Source: Prinia subflava (lineage: Eukaryota; Chordata; Aves; Passeriformes; Cisticolidae). From it: 64,000 nt of DNA. Position numbers and translations under genes: made by a program. The notes below the pieces were generated by a model. The model did not search any database and was not told where the DNA came from. It was given only the letters and a program-made list of their open reading frames with translations. Where the stretch lies: positions 3,410,001 through 3,474,000 of the forward strand of contig NW_026960608.1 in the NCBI RefSeq assembly GCF_021018805.1. Direction: 5' to 3'. Shown here piece by piece: positions 8,640 through 20,057 of this stretch (its first letter is position 1; each line of letters starts with the position of its first letter).

Positions 8640-10878
8640 TTCAGTACTGTCAGAAGAGTGTGGCTGAGGCAGGGACCCAAACTGCATTTGAGGACACTAT
8701 GGCTGAGATAGGGACCCAAACAATAACTACAGTAATGGCCCCCAGAAGTGAGAAGGAAAAGGTGGGTGAGGAGAGCCAAGGAGCGATCAGCAAGACTCAC
8801 TCACCTTTTAGTAGTGCCATGTGGCCATTGCATAAGTCTGTTGGAGGGTAGAGGTTAACAGTAGACCATTGTGGCCTGAATGAAGTAACGCCCCTACTGA
8901 GTGCTGCTGTACTGGACATGTTAGAGCTCTAATATGAACTGGAGTCAAAGGCAGCCAGGTGGTATGCTGCACTTGGCATTGCCGATGCATTTTTCTCAAT
9001 TCCTTTGACAGCAGAGTGCGGACCACAGTTTGCTTTCATGTGGCGGGGTGTCCAATACACCTGGAATCGACTGCCCCGGGGGTGGAAACACAGCCCTACC
9101 ATCTCTCATGGACTGATCCAAAGTGTACTGGAAATGGATGATGCCCCGCAACATCTACAATACGTTCATGACATCATTGTGTGGGGCAGTGAGGCAGAAG
9201 AAGTGTTTGAGAAGGGAAAAAGAATAGTTCAGAATGTTCTGATAGCTGGGTTTGCCATAAAGAAAAGCAAGGTCAAGGGACCTTCACGGGACATCCAGTT
9301 TTTGGGTGCACAAATGGTGGGGTGGCCGTCGTCGTGTGCCTATGGATGTGGTTAACAAGATAGCAACTATGTCTTCACCAGCTAAGAAGACGGAAACACA
9401 GGCTTTCGTAGGCCGCCTGGGGTTTTGGAGAATGCATATTCCACGTTACAGTCAGCTTGTGAGGCCCCTCTATTGAGTGACCCAGAAGAACCATTTTGGA
9501 TGGGGCCTTGAGCAACAACAGGCCTTTGAGCAGATCAAACAGGGAAGTAGCTTTTGTGGTAGCTCTTGGGCCTGTTCAGACTGGACCAGCCCTGCAAAAT
9601 ATACTCTACACTGCAGCTGGATAGCATGATCTCACTTGGAGCTTCTGGCAAAGAACATCAAGAGAAAGCCGAGGTGGACCATTAAGGTTTTGGAGCCGGG
9701 GTCATTGAGGATCAGAAGGCCCACTACACTCCCTCTGAAAAAGAAATATTAGCAGCGTATGAGGGGGTTTGAGCATCCTCAGTTGTTGTTGGGAAAGAAG
9801 CGTGTCTCCTCTTGGCGCTGCAATTTCCTGTGCTACACTAGATGTTCAAAGGAAGCATCCTTTTGACACATTGTGCAAACAGTGCTGCGTGGAGTAAGTG
9901 GGTGGGTAGCAGCACTGATCACACAACGAGCTTGACTGGGGGAACCCAATTGCCCGAGAATCCATGAAAAAAGGCAGAGGTTTTGGAGAATTTCTTTGAA
10001 AGGTCACTCGTGCTCAAGAAGCACCACCATATAATGAGTTATCAGAAGATGAAAGAGGCCATGCTCTCTTTTCTGACGGATCCTGCCTTGTGGTAGGAAA
10101 CCATCAGAGGTGGAAAGCTGCTGTGTGGAGTCCCACACAATGAGTCGTTGAGGCCGCTGAAGGAGAAGAAAAGTGGCCTCTGCTGTATCTCTGTACTGAC
10201 TCCTGGATGGTGGCTAATGCCCTATGAAGGTGGCTACAGCAATGGAAGAAGACCGATTGGCAGTGCAGGGCTAAACCCATGTGGGCTGCTGTGTTGTGGC
10301 AGGACATCACTGCACGGGTAGAAACGATGGCTCTGAAGGAACGTCCCGTAGATGCTTACATGCCCCAAAGTCGTGCCACTGAGGAACATCAGAAGAATGA
10401 ACAGCCAGCTAAGGCTGCCAAAATTGAAATAGCTCAGGTAGACTTAGACTGGGAGAAGAAGTGTGAACTCTTTACAGCCTCATGGGCCCATGAACCATGC
10501 GGGCATCTAGGAAAAGATGCAACCTACAGACGAGCTTGTGATTGAGGGGTCGGCCTGACCACGGAGGCTATCACACAGGTCACCCGTGAATGTGAAACGT
10601 GCTGCAATCAAGTGAGCCACATGAGTGAAATGTCCTTGGAATAGATGGCCAAAGTGAGTTTTAAATCTGCTGAGGCCTGGCAAATTGACTATATTGGACC
10701 ACTGCCATGAACACGCCAAGGCAAGAGCTTACATGCTCATCGTGGTAGAGGCAACTACTGGTTGGCTGTAAAAATACCCTGTAAACCATGCTATTGCTCG
10801 AAACGCTGTCTTAGGCCTTGAGAGAGACATTTTGTGGTGACATGGTACCCCAGAAAGAATGGAATCAATGAGTCTCCT
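8640..10878 (+). pseudogene. ERVL pol remnant, N-terminal part (RT, RNase H, integrase start), unit 1
   Basis: Reverse transcriptase runs from about 8785. The catalytic Y-V-D-D box is Y-V-H-D at 9161-9172, with the first Asp replaced by His. A connection region (about 9354-9530) follows in a shifted frame. RNase H shows S-D-G-S near 10070, and the N-terminal zinc site of integrase (H..H..C-x2-C) lies between about 10489 and 10604. The first integrase catalytic Asp is in W-Q-I-D-Y-I near 10678-10695. In-frame stops occur, for example after the L-E-L near 8930. The site 9083-9085 is TGG here but a TAG stop in units 2 and 3. The 725-bp LTR at 10879 breaks the integrase. Confidence 0.88.
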
Positions 10879-11603
10879 TGTCTTAGTTTGGAAAGACAGA
10901 TGTCTGCCAGGGAAAAGCCGGAGCTTCCCTTGGAATGGGGAATGTAAACCCCCTCGCTCTGAATTATTTTAATTTTGAAATTAAGGAGCTTTCAGGCAAA
11001 GATATGGGAATAGGAATAACAGTTCTTTACTAGGAATATTAAAAACGAAGTAGTACAAAAAAGCAAACGAACAAAAAAGAAAAACACTGGCAGAGTCAGA
11101 ACACGACCTGACACCCTGTTGGTCAGGGTGTTGGTAGCAGTCCAATTAAGTCCTCCTGGAGTGACAGATGTGGTTCTGTTGGAGTAGAGATGATCCCGTG
11201 GAAGGATCCAGCGGTGGCGAGATGAGTCTGGTCTTCCTCTGGGAAGCCAGTGGAAAACAGGCTGTCCTGGTGTTCTGAATCTCAGGTTTTATCCAGGTAG
11301 GAAAGCTTGGCTCCTCCCACTGGGTGGAGCATCTCACAATGGGATGATGCCATTTTATCAGTCATGCAGTGAGCCTTAATGGCTCATTAACAGCAGATAT
11401 CCCCCTGGAAGGAGGATGGGTCAGGGAAGAGATAGGAACACTGCCCCACCTGGTTTTAACAGCTGGCCCATTAACAGAAGACACCTGCCCCCTTCCCCCC
11501 GGAGCCATGAGGAATGGGTCATAGAAGAGATAAAGAAAGAAACACCTCCCCAACCAGTTTCAACAGATGGGAATAGAATACATCTTGCATTGAACCCAAG
11601 ACA
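10879..11603 (+). mobile_element. Solo LTR inserted in ERVL integrase, passerine type, unit 1
   Basis: Starts TGTCTTAGTTTGGAAAGACA and ends GAACCCAAGACA (TG...CA termini), 725 bp. Flanking 5-mers are ctcct (10874-10878) and ctcat (11604-11608), a 5-bp target duplication with one mismatch, as for class III ERVs. The sequence resembles the abundant LTRs known from zebra finch, one reason for suggesting a songbird. The orientation is taken from the TG/CA reading and my memory of the family. Confidence 0.75.
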
Positions 11604-12045
11604 CTCATTTATGAAATAACCTCATAAACTCTTAGGCAAAGAAACATGCATTGAGTAGATATATCACATCCCTTATCACCCACAAGCCTCTGGAAAGATT
11701 GAGAGGTATGATGGACTGCTGATGACTATGTCAAGAGGGTTAGGCAATCGGGCATGGAAGCATTGGGATGCAAATTTAGCAGAAGCCACTTGGCTGGTTA
11801 ACACCAGAAGATCTGCTAACCGCCCTGGTCCTGCCCAAACAAAACCACTACATACTGTGGGAGGAGATAAGGTCCCCATACTACACACAGGGAAGTGGCT
11901 GTGGAATTCTCCTCCCATGGGAAAAGGCAAACCTATTAATGGGATTGTCTTTGCTCAAGGACCTGGGTGTACTTGGTGGGTAGTGCAGAAGGATGGGGAG
12001 ACCCGGCGTGTGCCTCAAGGAGATTTAACCTTGGGGGAAAAGTAA
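11604..12045 (+). pseudogene. ERVL pol remnant, C-terminal integrase, unit 1
   Basis: Resumes the integrase after the solo LTR with I-P-Y-H-P-Q-A-S-G-K-I-E-R near 11667-11704, which includes the third catalytic Glu, and runs open from 11722 to a stop at 12045 (107 codons), the natural end of the ERVL pol frame. The middle catalytic Asp region was lost at the insertion site. Confidence 0.8.
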
Positions 12046-12512
12046 TGAGTGCAAACTGTATGTTGCAGGAAGTAAAGTAGCAGGAGTGACATGAACCGAC
12101 GATGAGTGAATTTTACGAGGAGCGAGGAGAGTGCGAGGATAGCCCAGGCAGGGCCGGTGTCGGTGCCGAACGGTCGAGTGTGTCGCTTCTGTCCCGAGCA
12201 CCCATCTTGATGGAATGGAGCCCAAGTCACAGCCTGTTTTTTAAACATCTGGAGGGCTGGAAGAAACCCATCAAATGGGAAACTAATATCTGTCTTTGAA
12301 AGGAAGGGGGACGGTAGTTAATGAAAATGTATACGTGTGTTGGACATAAAGATGGTTTAAGCATGGAGTTTAAGTTGTAAGTGTTGGTAAGAAGGGATTT
12401 CAGTCATGACATAAATACAATGGAAGAATTAGAAGCCAGATATAGATATATATATAAAAAATTCTGTGGGATCTGAGTATGATGCAAATGGTGCGAAGTA
12501 AGGGGTGGAGAC
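12046..12512 (+). other. ERVL 3' untranslated region with polypurine tract, unit 1
   Basis: Non-coding sequence between the pol stop and the 3' LTR. It holds a short gatatagatatatatat tract near 12440 and ends with the purine-rich aaggggtggaga just before the LTR (about 12500-12511), the expected plus-strand primer. No env is seen. A 65-codon frame at 12102-12299 is not recognised. Confidence 0.65.
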
Positions 12513-13094
12513 TGTACTGGCTGTGGCTGAGATGGAGTTCACTTTCCCCATAGCGTCCAACAGTGCCATGCTTTGCATTTGTATCTAGAAAGGTGTTGAT
12601 AACACATCAGTGTTTTGGCTACTGCCGGGCAATGTTGGCACAGCGTCAGCGCTGCCTCTCCAACATTCTGCCCCCAATAAGTAGGCTGGGAGTGGGCAAG
12701 ATCCTGGCAGGAGACACCACTAGACCAGGTGACCCAAACTGGCCAGAGGGCTATTCTGTACCATATGACTTCAGCTCAGAAATAAAAGCTAAGTTAAGGA
12801 GGGGGAAAGGGGGCACATTAGTTATTTACAGCGTTTGCCTTTCGGAGCAACCCCTACCTGTGCTGAAGCCCTGCTTCTTGGAAAGTGGTCGGACAGTGCT
12901 TGCTGATGGGAACCAGAGGATATATTTGTTTTTCCTGTTTCCTTTTTTGTGCGAAAACTTTCTCTTTTCCTTTAGTAAACTGCCCTATCTCACCCTGTGA
13001 GTTGTTTTCCATCTTATTTTCTCTCTGTGTCAAGCTGAGAAGGGGGAGTGATAGAACGACTCTGTGGGCACCAGCAAGAGGAGCTGGAAACCAC
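12513..13094 (+). repeat. ERVL 3' LTR, unit 1
   Basis: Starts TGTACTGGCTGTGGCTGAG next to the polypurine tract and ends near ggaaaccac. It is uninterrupted at 582 bp. It differs from the 5' LTR at roughly one base in eight by eye, much more than this LTR differs between units. Confidence 0.82.
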
Positions 13095-13335
13095 TGGGCA
13101 GCCGGAAAGCTAACAATGTAATCACGAGAGTAAAAATGTGCTGGGACAACTCAATGACTGGAGCTCCCCAGTCAATGGCTATAAAGTGGTCAGAAGGAAG
13201 GAGAGGCAGAGGTGGTCCTCTGTGTGAACTCAAAATAAGAGGGATTTTCTGTACAGAGCTGTCTTTGAAAGACAGCGATGAACAGGTTGAGAGCTTATGG
13301 GTGAAAATTAGAGGCCAAGCTGTTGCGTTAAGAGT
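13095..13335 (+). mobile_element. CR1 ORF2 endonuclease-region fragment, sense, unit 1
   Basis: Plus-strand translation shows L-S-L-K-D-S-D-E-Q-V-E-S-L-W-V-K-I-R-G, a well-known block of the CR1 endonuclease domain, at about 13261-13317. Unit 1 has five bases (near 13230) that the other units lack. The following CR1 text (I-Y-Y-R-P-P-D) appears only at about 14170, so about 800 bp of other sequence interrupts the element. Confidence 0.65.
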
Positions 13336-14139
13336 AAGAAACTTGGCAGAAAATAAAGCCCCTTGCACTCCAGCTGCTCCTCAGACATCAGAGGGACCGG
13401 GTGGGGTTAGGCCTAATTTCCGGTTACAACCAGTTCAGCACTGTGAATCTGGTTGCGTTCTCTAAGAACCTTTGTGAGCGCAGATTCAGGAATAGAGTGA
13501 TTTTCTGAAGTTACAGAACTAGAGATTTGGAACTGCCATTGAGAAATGCACTAGCTGTGGTAGAAGTCTAATAACATCATGCTAACCCATGCAATACTAA
13601 TAATAGCAATGGTATGCAGAAGCTTCCCAAGAGGGCGTCCCCGCTTTGGAGGAGGGAGAAGAGAACAGACCGGCAACTGTCTCTGACATCTCTTGGGAAT
13701 TCCTGCTACCTAGCTGAAATTTCTACCCTCCTTATATACAGCCCAATCTTCTCCTCCTTACGTATAGCAAGATCTAATTGGAGAGCTGAGTAATATAATC
13801 ATATACGTGGTAGCATGTACTTCAGTAAGCTTATTAGCATATGCATGAGTGTGCATTTTAATACTTAAATGACCCTTAATCGGGCAAAGGTTACTTCTTT
13901 GGCCTTGGTGTCCTTCAGAGTTCCGCTCTTAAGACTTCTTTCCATTTCATGCCGTTCATCAGAGCCAAGAAACGGCTTTCCTAGCTGCCCATGAACTCCT
14001 CCTTCGGCCATATTGTCCTTTCTTGACGTCAGCTATGTGGATCTCCATCAGGAAAGATAATGTGGAGGGTACACGGTTTAGGCCATATATAGTAAGCCTT
14101 AGCCCTTTCCTGACTCCATGGTCATCATCCCACACAAGC
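13336..14139. other. Unassigned ~800-bp block splitting the sense CR1, unit 1
   Basis: Lies between two consecutive pieces of one CR1 endonuclease frame, so it is probably an insertion. It has AATAAA near 13350 and an AT-rich centre near 13780-13870. No termini, target duplication or coding block could be identified. Equivalents: about 27612-28415, 42766-43569, 57912-58715. Confidence 0.4.
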
Positions 14140-14829
14140 CAACAAAAGAAGCCAACCTTGTGTTTGGTATCTACTATAGGCCACCAGATTAAGAGGATGA
14201 GGTCGACGTAAGACATCAGGCAAGTTAGGCGGGACATGAGCGTTGCTGAGTAAGGGCCTTCTCTTCTGGTTGAGCTGAAGCATGAAGTGGACATGCATAG
14301 GTATTGGAAGCAGGGACACGCATTCTGGGAAGAATCTAAAGATGCCGCCCAGGTCTGTAGGGATGGGATCAGAAAAGCTAAGGCAAAGCTGGAGCTGAAT
14401 TTGGCAGGGGATGTAAAGAATCATAAGATGGGCTTCCACAGGTGCATTGGTCAGAAAATAAGGCTAAAGAAAGCGTACGCCAACCCACATTCCCTTCCTC
14501 CCTCCCCCCCTGCCCCCGCTGATAAATAAGCCAGGAGGTCTAGTGGCCAGTAACATGGAGAAGGCTGTGATACTCGGCGAGTCGTTTTCCTCTGTTTTCA
14601 CTGGCACGGTTACCAAACCTCTTGAGACCCTGAACCTCAAGGCAGGGACTTGGGGAACAAAGTCCCTTCCATCATAGGAAACAATCTGTTTTGAGACCAC
14701 CCGAGGAACCTGTGGATACACAAGTCCTGCACCTGGGGAGGCACAACGCCATGCACCAGTACATGCTGGAGGTCGATCGGCTGGAAAGCAGCTTTGCAAA
14801 ATAGGACGACGTGCCCTTGCCGCAAAGGC
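14140..14829 (+). mobile_element. CR1 ORF2 fragment, sense, unit 1/2 boundary
   Basis: Complete version of the element cut at the window start. It begins with the V-F-G-I-Y-Y-R-P-P-D block near 14160-14185 and continues into the RT-region blocks near 14355-14415 and 14557-14604. One A fewer than unit 1 near 14459 changes the local frame. Confidence 0.7.
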
Positions 14830-15316
14830 GGCCAAGGATCTCCTTAGCCCAATATCGAGGAAAGCAGGGTTTATATATGTTACAAGATAGATGTGTGGGC
14901 CATTCAAGGTGCTCACTGTCCCCGGAGCTGCAGGGCACAGCAGACCACCCTTGGGCAGATTTGAGGGCGCTGCCTATTTTTCTAAAAGCCTCCTATCCAG
15001 CCTAACGCAAATCCTACTATCTTGAACCCTCAAGCCAGCAGTGCCGAACGCACGCTTTGTATTTTATTTGCTTCCAGGAGACGTGCAGCTTAGAAACGTC
15101 TGCAATGGAAGTGGGGCTTTCAGCAAACAGTGTAGAGCAACTTCTGTTGGTTTTTCAAAATGTCCCGAGAAGTTAAGGGCAGGCCTGCCCTGCCCTGGCC
15201 AAAGCAGTCATTTGACTGAAGGGAGCAGCACCAAAAAGGCACAGGCACCTTTGGGGTGGACTTGATGCGGTAACAAATAACAAGAAATAGTGTTTGTAGC
15301 TACTACAGCCTCTTCT

Positions 15317-15984
15317 GCGACCTCGTAGCCCGCCCTCAGGGTCGCAGCACTACACGGGGCAGGTCCCTCGGCGCCCCGAGGGCCCCAGGTCGACGAGAGA
15401 GGACTCGCCAAGGGGGCGGGGAAAAGCGAAAGAGACAGGCGGGACAGCAAATGGAGACGCGGGCCACGATCCGTCGGCCCAATGGGCGCCGCGGAGGGCC
15501 GGGCTTAGTGGAGGAAGTGTCGGGGCGGACACGGGCGTTGTCCTTGGCTGACGAGAGTATCGGGGTGCTGGCCTCTCGCCCTGGTGGCGCCACTACCGTC
15601 TTCGGAAAGATTATCGGCAAGGCGTTTCTGTGGTCTCGTCAGCGACGAGGACTAGGAGGTAGCCTCGGCTTTGCTCTCTGTGCGCGGTTCCTCTTCCCTT
15701 CCCCCTCCTCCCGCGCTTGCGGGCATCTGAGCCGAGGACACCCGGTGCGCGGTACCCGGGCGCGCGGCAGGGCGCGCGGCGGCGCTGCTGCTGCGGGTGG
15801 GTGGGTGCAGGGACGCGGGACGGACGGGGCCTCTCTGGGTTGTGGCGCTCTCTACTGCACCGTCCCCATAGCTTGTTCTGTGCCGCACCCCCACCCCTCC
15901 GGCTGCCGCGGGCGTACTGGGTTGCAGGTGTTGTCCGGACTCGCCTCGTATCCCACCCCCACCGTGTCGTGTGTGCGCGCGTAG
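15317..15984 (+). promoter_or_regulatory. CpG island promoter of HINTW, unit 2
   Basis: GC box at 15412-15421 and CCAAT box at 15479-15483, both as in unit 1. Three GGGT copies. A few substitutions only (for example tcctcc to cccctc near 15700). Confidence 0.75.
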
Positions 15985-16901
15985 AGAAGGACCTCCGACG
16001 GTAACTTGGTCTCAATGTGTCTCCTAACAGCATCGATGAGGTTCTGCAGCTTGGCTGTGCTAGGCTTTGGTTCTGAACCCCCAAACTGGATTATGAGGGC
16101 AAGGAATTACATCTTTCTCTAGTTTAAAAAAAAAAAAAAGCAAAAAAATTACAAGGTGGTCATTATGGAGGCTGCAATAGCTTTCCAGAACTCGTTTCTG
16201 TGGGGAAATAAGACCGTGATAACAGCATGCTTGCAAGGGTCACGAGTGTTGGTACTGGAAACTGGAGTGAGCTGCTTAGACCGGGGGAAAAACAATGCAG
16301 GCGTTGCCTATGGGATGTTAACTTTAAGGTAATATCCCATGTGATTTAGTTCTTAAAATGCTGAAAGTTAGCAGTTAGGGATTCTTTCTGCTTTTGAAGG
16401 TAGGGTTTGCATGCAGTATAGAAGACAGACTCGTCCCATGCACTTGCAGGCTTCCTGGCTTTATGCGTGTGTTCGATGCTTGAGCTCCCTGTCCTGTGGG
16501 AAATGAATGGCCGCTGCTCTTCCACTTCACTAAACTCTTTGCTGATTCAGTTAAGCCATTTGTCTTCAGTCTCTGCGTGGACCACATCCAGTAGAAAAAC
16601 TGCTCAGGAAAGGATCGGTCGCAACTAAAACATACTGGAGCTTGTTAATCGCAAGTAGTGGCCTGTCTCCTTCCCCCATGGTCTTGCATGACGAATCCCA
16701 CTTCTAGAGGGGGCTCTGTAAATATACTGTATTTTGGGTACAGAAAGCATAATAATCATGCAAGAAAAATCAATGTTCTGGCTTGTCTTTGGGGTATCTG
16801 GTAATCTGCTTCTGTAGGAGTTCAGCGGGGCAGATGGGTTTGCATAAGCTATTGCCTTTCTCTGAAGCCGGTTATGTTTTAAGTGTTTACTCTTCCTCCA
16901 G

Positions 16902-17007
16902 TGCCATTCGTTCCTTGATCGTTTTGCCCCTAGACGCGACACTTTTCCTAGTCATGCCTAAGGAGCCAATTATCGAGTTGTCTGGAGCAGGAGATTCTGG
17001 TGAATCT
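16902..17007 (+). other. HINTW: HINTW exon 2, unit 2
   Basis: Splice sites intact. Two changes against unit 1: Val to Ile (gtt to att) near 16906 and ATG to TTG at 16915-16917. Confidence 0.85.
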
Positions 17008-17810
17008 GTAAGTACTGTGGGAGTTTTCTGTGTGCTAAACTGTACCTGTAGATAGTTCCTCATTTACTAGACTCTTTCCCATCCCCCCTTTCCCCCTTGA
17101 TAGGGCACAGTAGGCTACTTTGGGTTTTCTGGCGCTATCATCTCTTGCCTCTGGCTTGTAATGGAGTTGAGCTTTTTGACTAAAAGCAGTGCGATAAAGC
17201 AGTGCTGGTCCCTGGGTGTGTACTTCTGGTGCAAAGCGCCATGTTGTTTTGGAGTGCAGTCTGGTGCCTATTGTCGTGATTTAGAGTCAGAGTAGTAGTC
17301 CTTCTAACATGGAGAAGAGGGCTTGGGGTTTTTGGCAGGTCCGGGGCAAGGAAGGGCAAAGCTGGTTGAGAGGTGCTGGATGTTTTGCTTTAAGCTGTGA
17401 AAGCCATGTTCAAAGACACTGTAAACCCACGCAAAAGGCAGCCAAAAGTTTATTTTCCAGCCGGATTGTTTATGTTGCCTGAAGACACAATGGGGCTTTA
17501 ACGCAGAGACAGTGTCAGCTTCTGTGGCTGTTTTGTAGTCCTTTGGTGTCTATCTTGAGAAAAATTGCCTAGCTCTCTTTTGCCCCTATAGCGTGCATAA
17601 TTGGTCTTAGTAGCTTTGCTTGGAAAGCTTTAGTTGCCAGTGTTTGGACGACCGTTAATTTGGCCATGCAATGGTTGAACTGCTAGGAGTTGGCTAGCTG
17701 CTTTCTCTGGGTGGTTCTCTGCTCTCATTCCTTCCCTTCCTGCCCTCTCCCCTCTTGTTCCTTTATTCTTTTTATTTTACTTATTTATGGGTTTGTACTT
17801 CCTTCTCCAG

Positions 17811-17975
17811 CTTCTTGGGCATGTCGTGATTGTTGGCGAGATGTGTGTTGCTCACCTGGGCCTGACCAATGGATTCCGGATGGTTGTGGATGAAGGGCCC
17901 GAGGGTGGGCAGTCTGTCTCTTGCATACATCTACCCGTTCTGGGTGGCGGTCAGTTGGGCTGGCCGCCTGGCTAA
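17811..17975 (+). other. HINTW: HINTW exon 3, unit 2
   Basis: Open to TAA at 17973. The HIT remnant is C-I-H-L-P-V-L instead of R-M-H-L-P-V-L. The middle His is kept. Confidence 0.9.
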
Positions 17976-18660
17976 GATTTTGGCACCGCAAGAGTTGCTG
18001 CACGTGTACAAATTGCCACTGAATGGATTTCATCTGTTGCCCATCAATCTAGTGGCTTTTGATGTGTAAGTTTTTTTTTTTGCCGTGCGTCTGTGGAAGG
18101 TAACAAAAGCTTTGAGCAGCAGTTGCACAATAAAGATTTGTCATGGGGATATCATCTCTGTCTTTTGAGTCTTACTGAGGGGAAGTAGTTCTGCAAGTTC
18201 AAACGGTGTCTCCCCGAAATGCAAGTATGTGGAATGTTTCAGCCAAATAACAGCATTTCAGAGATAGATGATGATTTGCCTGTTTGTTTGAAGCGTGAAG
18301 CTGGAAGCGCTGCTTAGCAGTCTCTCGCGTCTTGTAGGAAGCAAAGTCTTAGCTCTTTGGCAGTGGTACGCCAACGTACAGAAAGCCCCTATGTAGGCTG
18401 CTGCTAAAAGTGTAGAAGATACTGTGTGTGAGGCTACATGCGTGCTTTCCAAGGGTGGATTCAGCATGGTGCACTGTGTTGGAAGCATCCACCTCCTGTT
18501 GGACCTGGGTGTCCTGGTTACATGAGTAGGGTGCCAGTTTAGCACTATGTGCATGTAAGCCAACTGTATTGTACCACCCTCTGTGTCATTCCTGATGACC
18601 TGCTAAAGATGGATCACTTGCAGTAGCTGCCTATTATACACCCAACACCTGAGGCTACAA

Positions 18661-19240
18661 GATGGGTGTTAAATGAGATAAGGGAGAAGAGGCAACCCTT
18701 CCCAGGCAGGGTAGTGTTTTTCTTCACACAAACGACTTAGCCATGATAAGTGCTTCCTCTGGGGAAGCACCAGCACATTCCCACCCAGCCTGAGGGGTCA
18801 TCTCTGCTAATGGGCCATAATGGACTCAATGGCACTAGGATCATAGGCAGCTGCAGTGACTTAGACCATCAAAGACTCCCAAAATATCCCATGACTTAGA
18901 GTATTACATTCCTCCACTGTGAAACTCCCTGTCCTGGGGGAGGTACTGAGCATTCCCACTTGAACCTGTGCTTATATATCTATATCTATATCTATATATC
19001 TATATAGATATAGATATCTTTGGGTTTGGGGACTTTGGGCACCACCACTCGACAGATCCGAAGGAGGACCACTACTTCAACAGGACTGCGACCACTACTT
19101 CAGCAGGACTGTGACCATCACTCTGACCAGCAGGGTGCCAGTTTATACTCTGTGGGTTAAAACCAGTTCTCTGTATCGTTGTATTTATTGTAACCTGTTT
19201 AGTAAATTGTAACTCCGACCTGTAATCTCTCTTGAGGCAG
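18661..19240 (+). mobile_element. Probable passerine solo LTR with TATATC tract, unit 2
   Basis: TATATC tract of 46 bp (18973-19018). Two copies of the 23-bp minisatellite, the second with cagcagg for caacagg. Confidence 0.45.
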
Positions 19241-19431
19241 ATGTGTGGGGTTCATTTCTCCATACGGTTTACATTTGTACCAGCATGCTGGGTGATTGCC
19301 ATAGGTTTTAGAAGTCTCTGGCACCTGGTGGAATTTTATGTCTCGCCTCGCAGGCAAGGTTTTGGATGCTTAGCTCCAAGCCGAAGAGAGCCAAGGGTTA
19401 TGAAACCCAGATCCGCTGGAGAGTTGTAGGT

Positions 19432-20057
19432 TCCTAGACCAGCCCAGGTGTGAAGGGACCTCGCAAGATCATCTGGTGCAGCCTTTTGCGGGAAAGGGAG
19501 CCTAGATGAGATTATTTAGCACCCCGTCCAATCGCATCTTGAAAACCTCCAGCAACGGGGACTGGTGCAACTTGTGCCCATTGTCCCTTGTCTTCTCCAT
19601 GTGGCTCCCCTGAAGTACTAGAATACTGTGAGGAGGTTCTCCTTGAGCCTAGGCAGGTGCGTAACATTTTGCATCTAATTCCTTTGTCATTGCTAGCCTT
19701 CATGCAGCCCCTGTCTGCTTTCAGATGTTCCTCCACAGCTTTTGGATCATGCTGAGCCCATTTGTCCGCGTATTTAGGACTTAGGCTTATTCCTTGCTTC
19801 TGTAAGTATTCAGTGATATCTCTTGCCGTCCCTCCGACTATGCCAATTGGTGCAAGTGGGTGTTTTAGGTCGCTTAAAGAATCGCCGGGAAAGGTATCAG
19901 CAAAAGCAGGTTCTCCAGCCCTTTGAGCATCTTTGTGGCCCTCCTTGGGACCCTCTCCAGTCTGTCCGCCTCTTTTTATTGAAGTCTGGGGACCAGAACT
20001 GGACACAGAGCGTGGCCTGCAGGCATGGGCTCTGTGAGAAGAGGCCAGGGTCTGCTC
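19432..20057 (-). mobile_element. CR1 3' fragment, antisense, with 265-bp insert, unit 2
   Basis: Insert at 19643-19907 between aggttctcc copies at 19634-19642 and 19908-19916. The minus-strand frame 19512-20069 remains open. Confidence 0.75.

Larger units (their letters stand above)
6218..13094 (+). mobile_element. Decayed avian ERVL provirus, unit 1
   Basis: Order: 5' LTR (6218-7980, interrupted), lysine-type primer binding site (7988-8005), gag remnant, pol with reverse transcriptase, RNase H and integrase, purine-rich tract, 3' LTR (12513-13094). The LTRs carry the landmarks of the avian ERVL family (a gatattccataccatatga core and a polyadenylation-type taaactg/taaacaac region). No env is present, normal for ERVL. 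Internal sequence has many stops, frameshifts and later insertions, so it is a fossil. With the inserted element removed the 5' LTR is about 587 bp against 582 for the 3' LTR. Confidence 0.88.
1..14310 (+). repeat. Array unit 1
   Basis: Reference unit for this annotation. It lacks the 803-bp LTR-like segment: a single copy of agcaagctc lies at 8059-8067. It has three GGGT copies in the CpG island (1486-1497) and the longest TATATC tract (60 bp). Private features are a 4-bp repeat (aaga) near 11540 in the solo LTR, five extra bases near 13230 in the CR1 endonuclease fragment, and one extra A near 150. Confidence 0.95.
15544..18134 (+). pseudogene. HINTW: HINTW-like gene, unit 2: no ATG in exon 2
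   Basis: Exons 15544-15658, 16902-17007 and 17811-17975; poly(A) signal at 18129-18134. Both frameshifts of unit 1 are present, and three GGGT copies leave the extended exon 1 out of frame with exon 2. The possible exon 2 start codon is TTG at 16915, so the first Met in the exon 2-3 frame is the one in V-M-P-K-E-P. The HIT region reads S-C-I-H-L-P-V-L: Cys and Ile replace the Arg and Met of unit 1. Of the five copies this one has the fewest ways to make a product. Confidence 0.8.

Noticed and set aside
12102..12299. 65-codon ORF after ERVL pol as an env or accessory gene
   Set aside because: ERVL elements lack env, and the frame has no signal peptide, membrane segment or known motif.
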